Source of the DNA: JAHJDR01 sp964526915
Lineage (GTDB): Bacteria; UBA10199; JADGCS01
Assembly (NCBI GenBank): GCA_964526915.1
Contig: CAZGMS010000024.1
Span: 1 to 17,834 of the forward strand
DNA: 17,834 nucleotides
Direction of reading: 5' to 3'
This document shows, piece after piece, positions 10,501 through 17,300 of this stretch. Every line of letters starts with the position of its first letter. Positions within the stretch are counted from its first letter, which is position 1. Made by a program: the position numbers and the translations under genes. A model generated the notes under the pieces. The model did not search any database. It was not told where the DNA came from and saw only the letters and a list, made by a program, of their open reading frames with translations.

Positions 10501-11638
10501 CCTGTTTGAACCGTTTAATCGAAATGACCCGCTTGAGTGCAGGACGCACAGTGTCTTCAATCGAAGACAAGAAAGCCAAAAACAACACGTTCATCCAAGG
10601 GATGTTCTGGATTTGAATGACATTTACCAAGTCAGTCATTTTGAACAAATCAGTGGGCACCCGATCAGCGACAGGCATGACAGGGATCAGCTCGACTCGA
10701 TATTGGCGGGTCTGAATATGATGTTGTCACAGGACCTAAACCCCGAAGACCGAGAAAACATGGTGCAAAAGACCTGGGATAACACGAATATCTTGGAATT
10801 GGTATTGCAGTATTTTCCAGACTTGAAGGCGGATAGCTTGGCTATTGCCCAACTTGCTGGTATGTCGACGGGAACAGACACCCTGGAAAAAGGGCTCGAG
10901 TATTGCATTAACAGGTTGCAGACTCGATTTGAGGAAATGAAGGCAGAAGATAACCTGACAGCGTTTCATAGTCTGTATCAGGCGATGCTGGCTGATCTAC
11001 AGATGAGTGCGGGTATGGCTGAGGTGCGCGTTCGTTATCAAACACAATTGAGGGATTCCAAACGATTGCTACAGTCTGGAGCGTTGGGCGATCCTAAATC
11101 AGCAGAAGGGCTTGCCAACAACATAGAGTACCCGCAAGAACAATACAGAATGAAGCTGAACACACGTATACACAGGGCCATTCATCTCTCAGAGATAATG
11201 ATTGGGAGCGAAGAAAAACCTGTTGTCGAAAATGGAGAGCCAATCGTTATGACAGAGGAGGTTTCTCGGTTTGAACTCAAAAAATTGATGCTGACTGAGT
11301 TGGGTGCCACGGCCAATCTTGACTCAGAACAGAATATGGAAATGGCGTTGTTCACCACTTGTGCGAAGACCTGGCTGGGTTTGGAACATGTTCAATACAA
11401 GGATCCCCGCCCTGTTGGCATGACTGATGTGGAGAAACGACAACTGACAGATTTATCGCAAAAGTTGTCTTTGGATGATCGTATTCTTATCTGTGATTGT
11501 TTAGAAAAATTGGAAGGTTTAACCAAGCAGTGTTCACAGACCCCAGAACAAGCCAAAATACTGGAAATTCTGACGTTGATGGAAAAGGAACTCATCGGTG
11601 GTGAACAAGTGATTTCAATTTTATTTCCACCGGTATGA
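4574..11638 (+). CDS. Giant 2354-residue protein of unknown function
   Basis: One uninterrupted frame, starting at an ATG 4 bp after the previous stop with AAAGGA (4561-4566) as a plausible ribosome binding site that overlaps the end of the upstream gene. The first ~85 residues are polar and acidic and look disordered. The rest is mostly helical, rich in Glu, Asp, Leu and aromatic residues. Residues about 571-602 are a dense Lys/Glu stretch (probably a charged helix) followed by a PPKKP linker. Around residues 1224-1243 is a Tyr/Asp-rich patch containing DDPYYYYRDVVDDYHVHDW. I see no signal peptide, membrane segment, Walker motif or other catalytic signature, and no internal repeat as regular as that in the neighbouring protein. 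Length and operon position suggest a large structural or scaffold protein working with its neighbours. No family recognised. Confidence 0.9.
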   Translation: MSTTPYDVDQHAYSNEQGYYPQKDISVLTAESPEIGDALAEVDQQSEEDWEQASEVSADYAEAKGYRSSTNMGDKPVPGALFGDLSKLFENTMGTTKKNTQDKMPQQDAYRAQAVTEIRGMLQGAIFLHEPKPDQASAPEMPFDQLIKQFFVQPDQDSSLLFYQTVSPYDFDSVETNFILSREQEGLTKELMNRISECMSELNGAQLESLEILRNDIFDIQTKPHINNAYQFFGNLRQTTEEFHTYHLIDDGDYERANTLLMKQVTAYEREKTKFEKESRDDIKQKYARYFDRAKLAGVEAVLFAAAHGVSFNEYLTVLEKTAVSANVVGSDRSKLFTELLKERQSYADDLEAFETEHCDSYYTQTKTIYYDSARVPEKKDMAAYMNYLDWSYRLKWRQLIKKTDPYPDSLTTENYDGDLPADALWQGKLFETEAENKLFEMLTGDDVDNEYGYAGYDLYAQTPLRNTDGKAMSRQPQIMPVRVVLTQGDSVIPPPENAGAVVGDMQKQYQLFQTGAEDLIWSYQHIPVSTLTGENQTNSNKNTQYVSEATIKDSIEGFLDTLEDLEIMFLPEKERIVKIKEKEERKKKEEENIAQIDPPKKPIINMPEGTTILTNPTRERIIQYAMEGVGVDNFKVAAWNLESAEFQRSKEFKALATDIAVTENNTFQRYSGGSLSVKKQIESQHPEYFRNKLSFLMKGVFDSSLGIISHPQDLYHALADLYASIDSMIEINIEAPEIPQPDASTVWLENAKDKVIVFKDQNRLQEAYDYYYFQEALRKGEVAAPEDVRIAITKNIWAEIVQSAVSILKNHQEAINQALDTHFQVDTEKKETIKQSYQNCLALLESAGDYLLPNPSLTSVKEHIQKVQAVLDQAHVTLGLKKDVEVALSEWGAYQKAVQESNAMESSLALPELIGKSWQEFVSGQSNAKSFVEIAQPVFCDSVAKDWLAVRSFADFWYQRLGSFETEVYQHIWPKDAKRFIYRLRVALYTLELELQRGEAANHQPLNDGDDKNMNDIAAVVTVAVVDLVKTIPWGWPTPDGYSPLFGTVIDKEFKPDGSSFMTQEEFIELIAGASLEGTREEESWRRLQKFLEDYYPFFCPSFTYSNETKYPIRSYRNHDVYNRLVLIFKYIAQKARANLLTLADTDRVRQLRYVRDLANRFEFIVQDIMQNRAQESYWYERSEADLLNNIFPTTLDSKSPNNDTGGNSETAITKARGAVYRAYDDPYYYYRDVVDDYHVHDWSFEQKEAWKLEERIKGGDTAVRDDWQRIKAYELALGGAKEAPALPYRDWLVETSWENDTLYVLGRLAQRLHAPFDGFSEKRYAEIKNVFQEMPRETLQAWIEYCHDITDEHIRPSEYALSRITHGSLPTEYDPEASLARSFVYYLINRIEAQSEPEFVGELYLGIILPPENKANEKSEDDSEAWRLDGVVTDSFLTLVDTLTPAELLWSQGYIKKMLFVDEIGNTSLDDFRVQQMEQVDVDEYLFSLRDEETLNLAERFIAKIGFLAQTEFLRAYTPSKIKQMIEEGNPQLARMVIVNILEKGTDELQRPIRQAMMQVICEDPFLKKRLVEKLLETGDIPLSLNEQESLAKKLIEQSPESKLVQIYRYQTGLDMAAQEIEEKMNGINQEETKVSVKLVQDIIWGFYHYGDANDSNSILESVVLKPGNETHAGLSDALKLAIQEGFERILSKEQWETLAMDSLEQMATQQSTWDVSRVALMAGLMDMDQKNALSLAQNVMNYFSDDQEEQMAVWQNHIDFINEVSELSPSNTFSPADRLFAVAYLSHELYRVPARNQLDEIEATLSGCDDTFDAERVRNVFAKYKTRSEKEYFLRLYSREVKISYYKDTKAFLSDLIGGQVIMDDRTAEDGRQFLVWLDSLMADPKNEWAQRIMVTDEGKRGTVRRELVEQMDNKLTLDMVDVNKVVEEIDPLTLHVLQNMLLEVKKHLNYAIDKGANNLKGNLLVVEILEKALFEPFNRNDPLECRTHSVFNRRQESQKQHVHPRDVLDLNDIYQVSHFEQISGHPISDRHDRDQLDSILAGLNMMLSQDLNPEDRENMVQKTWDNTNILELVLQYFPDLKADSLAIAQLAGMSTGTDTLEKGLEYCINRLQTRFEEMKAEDNLTAFHSLYQAMLADLQMSAGMAEVRVRYQTQLRDSKRLLQSGALGDPKSAEGLANNIEYPQEQYRMKLNTRIHRAIHLSEIMIGSEEKPVVENGEPIVMTEEVSRFELKKLMLTELGATANLDSEQNMEMALFTTCAKTWLGLEHVQYKDPRPVGMTDVEKRQLTDLSQKLSLDDRILICDCLEKLEGLTKQCSQTPEQAKILEILTLMEKELIGGEQVISILFPPV

Positions 11639-11703
11639 AAAAAGAAAAAAGTACATGGCACAGGTTATGAGGAGATAAAAATAAAATTTTACAGGAGGTC
11701 AAT

Positions 11704-12669
11704 ATGACAGAGATGATTGATGCCTACCAAAAATGTAATGAGGGAACTCTGGATGATGCCTTGGCTTATTATCAGCAACAAATACTACAGGCCGGTCAGA
11801 CTCAAGAGGAAAATGTGGGAGAACAGGTGCGTGGATATGCGGAAACGGGCTTGACTTGTATCGAAAGACGTTCAGGCGAAACCTTGAACGCCTTTCGTGC
11901 AGGAACGAATACCGGCGCGTATACGGGTACCTTGTTAGAGGACGTTCAAAGCTATATTGGTACGGGACTAGAAAAGGAACGTGCGGCCGATGCCTATGAA
12001 AATGCATTTGACCACATAAATGAGTTGAATAAGTCTTATGCCGAAGGGCGCACTCTGGATGCGACAGGGTTATTTACGGATTATTTAGCAGGAAATATTT
12101 ACCGTACGTCAGCCTGTCAGGATCAGAGTGCCCAACAAATCATTGACAGCGATGATGACTTGGCGGCGCATCAGACTTTGGAACTGCATGAATTAACAAG
12201 TGCGCTGATGGAACTCTTGGGAATAGAGACAGTGGATGAGGCCGAGAAAATTGCCAAGGATTATATAGCCGAACATGGACCAGTCAACGTTTCTCGTATG
12301 TCCCAACAATTGCTTAATTTAAGGTTATCCGGTGATGACAATTGTCTTTTGCTTGCCGAAAAAGAAAGAAAAATCAGACAGACAATGGATGCCCTTTTTA
12401 TCAGGCCGACGTATCAAATAACCGAAAAAGGTCGTCCAGTTAGTAGTGAACACAACATTTTCGTCAAAGGCGGAGGCTGCAGGTGTTGGTTAATCGAGCT
12501 GATAAAAAAGATGGTCATACATGTGCGTGAGAATAGAATCCAAAGATTGCAGGACAAGCTCGAAAAAATTGGGGATTCTGATCCTACAGACGAAGCCATG
12601 AACAAGAAGGCAGTTTATGAGAAAAGGATTCGTCGCATAACAGAACATATGGTAAGTGCTACTGAGTAA
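11704..12669 (+). CDS. 321-residue helical protein of unknown function
   Basis: The start is well supported: AGGAGG at 11693-11698 lies 5 bp before the ATG, the strongest ribosome binding site in the four-gene unit, which suggests this product is needed in larger amounts than the giant proteins. The N-terminus (DAYQKCNEGTLDDALAYYQQQ) resembles one TPR-like helical hairpin. The middle is helical and acidic. Near residue 257 is a short Gly/Cys motif, KGGGCRCW, followed by an amphipathic basic helix and a charged C-terminal coil. There is no signal peptide or membrane segment. It closes the four-gene unit, 65 bp after the giant gene; the gap contains no hairpin terminator, so it is probably on the same transcript. 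Function unknown. Confidence 0.88.
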   Translation: MTEMIDAYQKCNEGTLDDALAYYQQQILQAGQTQEENVGEQVRGYAETGLTCIERRSGETLNAFRAGTNTGAYTGTLLEDVQSYIGTGLEKERAADAYENAFDHINELNKSYAEGRTLDATGLFTDYLAGNIYRTSACQDQSAQQIIDSDDDLAAHQTLELHELTSALMELLGIETVDEAEKIAKDYIAEHGPVNVSRMSQQLLNLRLSGDDNCLLLAEKERKIRQTMDALFIRPTYQITEKGRPVSSEHNIFVKGGGCRCWLIELIKKMVIHVRENRIQRLQDKLEKIGDSDPTDEAMNKKAVYEKRIRRITEHMVSATE

Positions 12670-12737
12670 TTATTGGGAAGATTGAACTGGCTACATTTTT
12701 TTGCGACCCCCCCCCTTTTTTCACCGTTCAACACCCC
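12670..12737. other. Spacer with C9T6 homopolymer tract
   Basis: This stretch after the four-gene unit holds no gene. It contains a T7 run, then nine C (12707-12715) followed by six T (12716-12721). No stem precedes the T run, so it is not a standard intrinsic terminator. The pyrimidine tract could favour Rho action or be a slippage-prone tract; neither is shown. Confidence 0.5.
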
Positions 12738-12770
12738 TTACACTGTAACGATACCTTTACAGTTAACTGT
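12738..12770 (+). promoter_or_regulatory. Palindrome cluster, candidate enhancer sites for the NtrC-type regulator
   Basis: Two palindromes sit about two helical turns apart: TTACACTGTAA at 12738-12748 (perfect around a central C) and ACAGTTAACTGT at 12759-12770 (perfect, 12 bp). They also share a perfect inverted pair, ACTGTAA (12742-12748) and TTACAGT (12757-12763), separated by 8 bp. Their centres are near -125 and -104 relative to the predicted sigma-54 start, the usual distance for upstream activator sequences bound by dimers of NtrC-family proteins. Binding by the downstream regulator is an inference. Confidence 0.6.
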
Positions 12771-12822
12771 CCAACATCTTGCACAGAATTTATGCGGCAC
12801 AAACAATCCCTTGTAAGCATTG

Positions 12823-12836
12823 CATAAATATTTATG
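12823..12836. promoter_or_regulatory. AT-rich perfect palindrome just upstream of the sigma-54 promoter
   Basis: CATAAATATTTATG is a perfect 14-bp palindrome ending 6 bp before the -24 element. Its left half also pairs with TTTATGC at 12789-12795. The position between the enhancer-like sites and the promoter fits a bend or a binding site for a second protein. It does not match the IHF consensus as I know it. Role unknown. Confidence 0.4.
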
Positions 12837-12842
12837 AGACCG

Positions 12843-12858
12843 TGGTACGACGATTGCA
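12843..12858 (+). promoter_or_regulatory. Sigma-54 (-24/-12) promoter of the response-regulator gene
   Basis: TGGTACG-ACGA-TTGCA matches the sigma-54 consensus TGGCACG-N4-TTGCW at all but one position, with the invariant GG (12844-12845) and GC (12856-12857) exactly 10 bp apart. Transcription should begin near 12868-12869, leaving about 16 nt of leader that is mostly the ribosome binding site AAGGGG (12871-12876). Because the gene it drives is itself a sigma-54 activator, autoregulation is likely. Confidence 0.85.
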
Positions 12859-12884
12859 TAGTACAAAGGCAAGGGGTGTGTACT

Positions 12885-14297
12885 ATGTCATATAATATAC
12901 TTTGTGTGGACGATGATCCACGTTTTTTGATTGGTATCCGGGCCGCCCTCATGGGCGACTACGCGGTCTTCACGGCCGAAAATTTTGATGTGGCTGCAAA
13001 TCTGCTCAATCAGAATAGCATCGATGTGGTTCTGCTTGATCTGGAGTTGCAAACAATCACGGGGCTTGAGGCGCTGAAGCTTATCAAGGCACGATATCCC
13101 GATGTTGAAGTGTTGATGTTGTCGGGTTACAAAAATCCAAAGGACATCGTGGAGGCCATGCGGGCTGGTGCCTCCGATTATTTGACCAAAGACACCTGCC
13201 CCGAAGAAATCATTGTCTACATCAATAAACTGCTCAAGAACAAAGAAATCAAGGATCGTTACAGCGCCCTCATCGAAAGCACAAAACCCGAACAGGTAAA
13301 GCTCCCCTTCATGGGCAAAGCGAAGGCCTTCGAAAAAATTCTGAGTCAGGCCAGACGGCTCAAGGGCATCAACGCCCACGTGCTCATCGAAGGAGAGAGC
13401 GGCACAGGCAAGGAACTGCTGGCTCGGTACATTCACGACATTGAGTCCGATCCGAAACGCCCCTTCATCGCCGTGAACTGCGCCGCCATTCCGGAAAATG
13501 TATTGGAATCAGATTTGTTTGGACACGAAAAGGGTTCCTTCACGGGCGCCACAGAAAGAAAGATTGGCAAGTTTGAATTGGCCGATAACGGCGATATCCT
13601 TTTGGACGAAATCAATTCCCTCAAAATAGAACTGCAGGGGAAAATCCTGCGCGCTCTGGAGGAAAAAGAGTTTTACCGCGTGGGGAGCATCAAACCGATC
13701 TCCGTCAACTTTAGGGTAATCGCGTGTGCCAATGTGTGTTTGTCCAAATTGGTGGCCGAGGGGAAATTCAGGGAAGACCTGTATCATCGCCTCCATGTCA
13801 TTGCCTTGTGCATCCCCCCGCTGAGGGAACGGCGCGACGACATTTTGGGGTTCATCAATCATTTCACAAATCAATTCAGTCAATATTACCAGAGGATGAA
13901 CAAAAAGACATTCACGGATCGGGCGTTGCAATTTCTTTATCAGTATGCGTGGCCGGGCAATGTGCGTGAGCTGAAAAATCTGATTCAGAGCCTCACGATC
14001 ATGTGCGAAAGGGATGTGGTTGATGTCTGTGATCTGCCGCATAGCATGTTGACTGATGCAAAAATCAAAAAGGAAGGCGTGGCGACACAGGAGGATGATA
14101 AAGACTCCCATCATCTTTTTTCGCAGTTTGACAAAACGCTCAACGAGTTCAGACTACAGGCGGAACGGCAGTATGTTAAATGCGTGATCAAGGCGAATCA
14201 GGGCAACAAGACCAGGGCGGCGAAGGTTCTCGGTGTGTCGCGGCCCACCCTGCATGCCAAAATTAGACTGGATGAGGTGACGCGCATTGGTAAATGA
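12885..14297 (+). CDS. NtrC-family sigma-54-dependent response regulator
   Basis: A 470-residue regulator that, when phosphorylated, should use ATP hydrolysis to open sigma-54 promoter complexes. Domains in order: receiver (1-~120) with acidic pocket D9-D11, phosphoacceptor D52, S80 and K102; AAA+ domain (~140-375) with Walker A GESGTGKE (170-177), sigma-54 contact loop GSFTGA (217-222, Ser in place of the usual Ala), Walker B ILLDEI (238-243) and the RLHVIALCIPPLRERRDDI segment; and a Fis-type helix-turn-helix at the end (NKTRAAKVLGVSRPTLHAKI). The start at 12885 is chosen because AAGGGG lies 8 bp upstream and an in-frame ATG at 12834 would lie upstream of the predicted transcription start. 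The neighbouring kinase begins 10 bp after the stop, so the two form a two-component pair. The targets are unknown, but its own promoter is a good candidate. Confidence 0.96.
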   Translation: MSYNILCVDDDPRFLIGIRAALMGDYAVFTAENFDVAANLLNQNSIDVVLLDLELQTITGLEALKLIKARYPDVEVLMLSGYKNPKDIVEAMRAGASDYLTKDTCPEEIIVYINKLLKNKEIKDRYSALIESTKPEQVKLPFMGKAKAFEKILSQARRLKGINAHVLIEGESGTGKELLARYIHDIESDPKRPFIAVNCAAIPENVLESDLFGHEKGSFTGATERKIGKFELADNGDILLDEINSLKIELQGKILRALEEKEFYRVGSIKPISVNFRVIACANVCLSKLVAEGKFREDLYHRLHVIALCIPPLRERRDDILGFINHFTNQFSQYYQRMNKKTFTDRALQFLYQYAWPGNVRELKNLIQSLTIMCERDVVDVCDLPHSMLTDAKIKKEGVATQEDDKDSHHLFSQFDKTLNEFRLQAERQYVKCVIKANQGNKTRAAKVLGVSRPTLHAKIRLDEVTRIGK

Positions 14298-14307
14298 TGG
14301 GGAACGT

Positions 14308-17300
14308 ATGACGGTTTTCAAACGAAGCAATACTATCCGGAACAGCAAACACAAGGTCCAGGGCATCTGTGATGTGGCCACACTTGCCGTCAAGCAGTCC
14401 CTGACGAAAACGCTGCTGGTTTGTCTGGGCATTCTGATTGTGGGTGTGTGGTTGCTGATACAACTTGTCATCGTTCCCTTTATGGCCGAACTGAAGGATT
14501 TGCGGGCACAGACCAGCCATTCGCTCTTTGAGAGAAATCGGGAAATCATGCGCTCCACTGTGGAACTGGGGGCCTCCAATATCCAGCAATTGTTTGCTGC
14601 TACGGAGGTAGCGGTCAATACCATGATTACTGATCTTCATTCCCCCAAGGTCAAAATGGCCAAGAGCCCGTTTCTGCCCACAGCGCAGGAATACCTGACG
14701 GCAGACGCGATCAAAAAATCGATGAGCCCTCATCCCCTGTATCCTGATCGTTTGGTGAGTCTGGAATATCCCCGTGTGTATTATCCCAGTGATGAAATGT
14801 CTGACGCCAGGGCACTGGAGGAAAAGAATCTGCAGGGATACTGGCCGTCGTTTGAGAAAACTGTGAGCAGTCTCCATTCCCTGACGGGTGAATTCAAATG
14901 GTTGTATGTGGCCAGTGAGACGGGCATGTTGTTGGTCTATCCGGGAAGCGATAACGTGCCGAAGGGTTACGATCCCAGGGTCCGGCCCTGGTACGTGGGG
15001 GCGATGGGCCGTCAGGCAGGATACTGGACCCCTCCCTATTACACGGCGGGAGGAAATGAAATTGTCATCACGTTTTCACAACCACTGGGGCAACATGCTT
15101 TTATGAAAAACGCCGTGGTGGCGGCTGACCTGGTGTTGACGGATATCATCAACAAGGTGCTGTTCACACCCTTGTGTGATGAATGCAAAATCTATCTGGT
15201 AAATGAAAGAGATGAAATCATTGCCCAGAGGGAACCAGCCACACTGAAGGCATCGTGGACTGAGCCTCTGCCGGTCAAAACGTTGGGTGAGGTCTTGGCA
15301 TCCCGCGCAGACGTGGTGGGGGAGGGGAATGACGGGCAACACAATATCTTCAGCGTGTCTATTGATCGGTTGCATTGGCGGTTGGTAGGTGTGATCTACA
15401 ATCACTCACTTGGTAATGACGGGGGACAGATCATCGCCAGGATATCATCATTTTCCCAAAAAAATAAAACAGCCTTGATGATTATCATGGGTGTGGTGCT
15501 TGCCATTGTTCTGATCCTCATGGGGACGCTGTATCTGATTGTCAGAAGAACCATGAGAACCAAAATGGAACCTTCCCTGGATCAATTCAAGAGGCTGGCC
15601 CAAAACCTGGATGCGGTTCATCTGGACAACGTGCTGAGCCTTATGGCAGGTGATGCGACGAATGTGACAGAGAGTCTGACGCACGAACATAAGATTGTGG
15701 TGGAGGCCCTGCAGCGTCTGGGGGACAAACTGCTCAATGCCGAAAAACAGATCGAAACCAAATCCAAGCTGGCGGCCGTGGGAGAAACGGCCGGACAGGT
15801 GGCGCACGATATCCGTTCACCGTTGACCGCCCTGAGCGTCATCGCGGCGGAATTGGGGGAATTGGCCGAGGAAAAAAGATTGCTCATTCGCTCGGCTGTA
15901 CAACGCATTGAGGATATTGCGAATGATCTATCATCAAAAAGAGTCCAAAGACCAAAGACCAATGACCAAAGTCAGAAACAAGGGGAGATTGTCATCCCTG
16001 CGAAAGCAGGGATCCAGAATATAACGCCAACTGTGGATCCCAGCCTACGCTGGGATGACAAAACGAATCCTACCCTCAAGGGCACAAGCGATACGCTTTC
16101 TCTTCCCCCCCTAGCCACTAATAGCCACCTCCTCTCCGCTGTTGTTGAATCATTGGTGTCGGAAAAACGCACACAGTATCGTAACCGTTCAGGTGTGACT
16201 ATCGAGGCTAATCTGGGCAGTGAGTCGTACGGTCTTTTCGCAAACATACAACTGGATCAGTTCAAGAGAGTCTTGTCCAACATTGTTAATAACGCTGTGG
16301 AGGCGATGGAAGGCGGCGGGAGTTTGGTGGTTGCTATGAGAGCCGTTGAGCCACAGAGCCATAGAGCCTATGATTCAGAATTTACCGAGGCTCCAACGCC
16401 CCATGGTTCCATGGCTCAAGACATTCAAATCACCATCATCGATACGGGCAAAGGCATTCCCGCCGAAATCCTGCCCAGACTTTTTCGGTGCGGGGAAAGT
16501 TTTGGGAAAATAGACGGTGCCGGTTTGGGATTGTATCTTGCGCGCGAAAATGTCCGGGCGTGGGGAGGTGACATAGCCATCGAATCCAAAGAGGGTAGGG
16601 GAACGGCTGTCACGATTACCTTGCCCAGGGAAAAAGAACCGGATTGGTTTTTGCCGGAGATACGTGTTCACGAAGGCGTAAGGTTTAAGGCGCAAGGCGC
16701 AGGGATTAAGAGCATCGTCATCCTCGACGATGATGAGTCGATCCACCATGTTTGGGAGAATCGTTTTGTTAATGAAGGCACTCCCAAAGAATCCATCGTG
16801 CATTTCAAAGACCCGGAGCGGTTGGTGGCATGGTATAAGGAAGAGGGCGTAAGGCTTAACCCTTCGACTCGCTCAGGGCAGGGGGCGCGAGGCGTAGGGC
16901 ATATGGAGGTTGGACGACTGTCATCCCTGCGAAAGCAGGGATCCAGAATTGCAGAGAATATGGATCCCAGCTTTCGCTGGGATGACAAATCGATACGCGA
17001 TACGCTGTTTCTCTTCGATTACGAACTGATTGGCAGTGCCAAAACAGGCCTCGATGTCATTGAGGAGTTGGGGATTGGTGGTCAGGCAATTCTGGTGACC
17101 AGTCATTACGAAGAGGAGCAGATCCGGAGTCGCTGTGCGAATGTGGGGGTGAAACTGTTGCCCAAAAATCTGGCGGGGGTGGTGCCTATTCGCGTGGATC
17201 GCTTGTGCCCCAGAGGGTATGGATCGTCGATCGCTTGTGCCCCAGAGGGTATGAATCGCAAATTGCAAAATACAATTCCCCCAGACATTATTGATAATCC

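Noticed and set aside
11635..11670. An 11-codon frame overlapping the stop of the giant gene (ATGA), encoding MKKEKSTWHRL
   Set aside because: Too short to judge, no ribosome binding site of its own, and A-rich sequence gives such frames by chance.
12696..12721. The T7 and C9T6 runs as an intrinsic terminator of the four-gene unit
   Set aside because: No GC-rich stem precedes either T run.
12796..12812. A second -24/-12 candidate beginning GGCAC
   Set aside because: At the required 10-bp spacing the invariant GC is CC, so it lacks the key -12 dinucleotide.
12834..12884. An upstream ATG that would add 17 residues to the response regulator
   Set aside because: It lies upstream of the predicted sigma-54 transcription start, lacks a ribosome binding site, and the receiver domain begins properly at 12885.
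14287..14307. A TTG start that would add 7 residues to the kinase
   Set aside because: The ATG at 14308 has a well-placed GGGG and does not overlap the regulator gene.
15972..16988. Minus-strand frames whose products contain FWIPAFAGMT or CPERVEGL
   Set aside because: These are translations of dispersed palindromic repeats, a frequent source of false gene calls, and they oppose the well-supported kinase.
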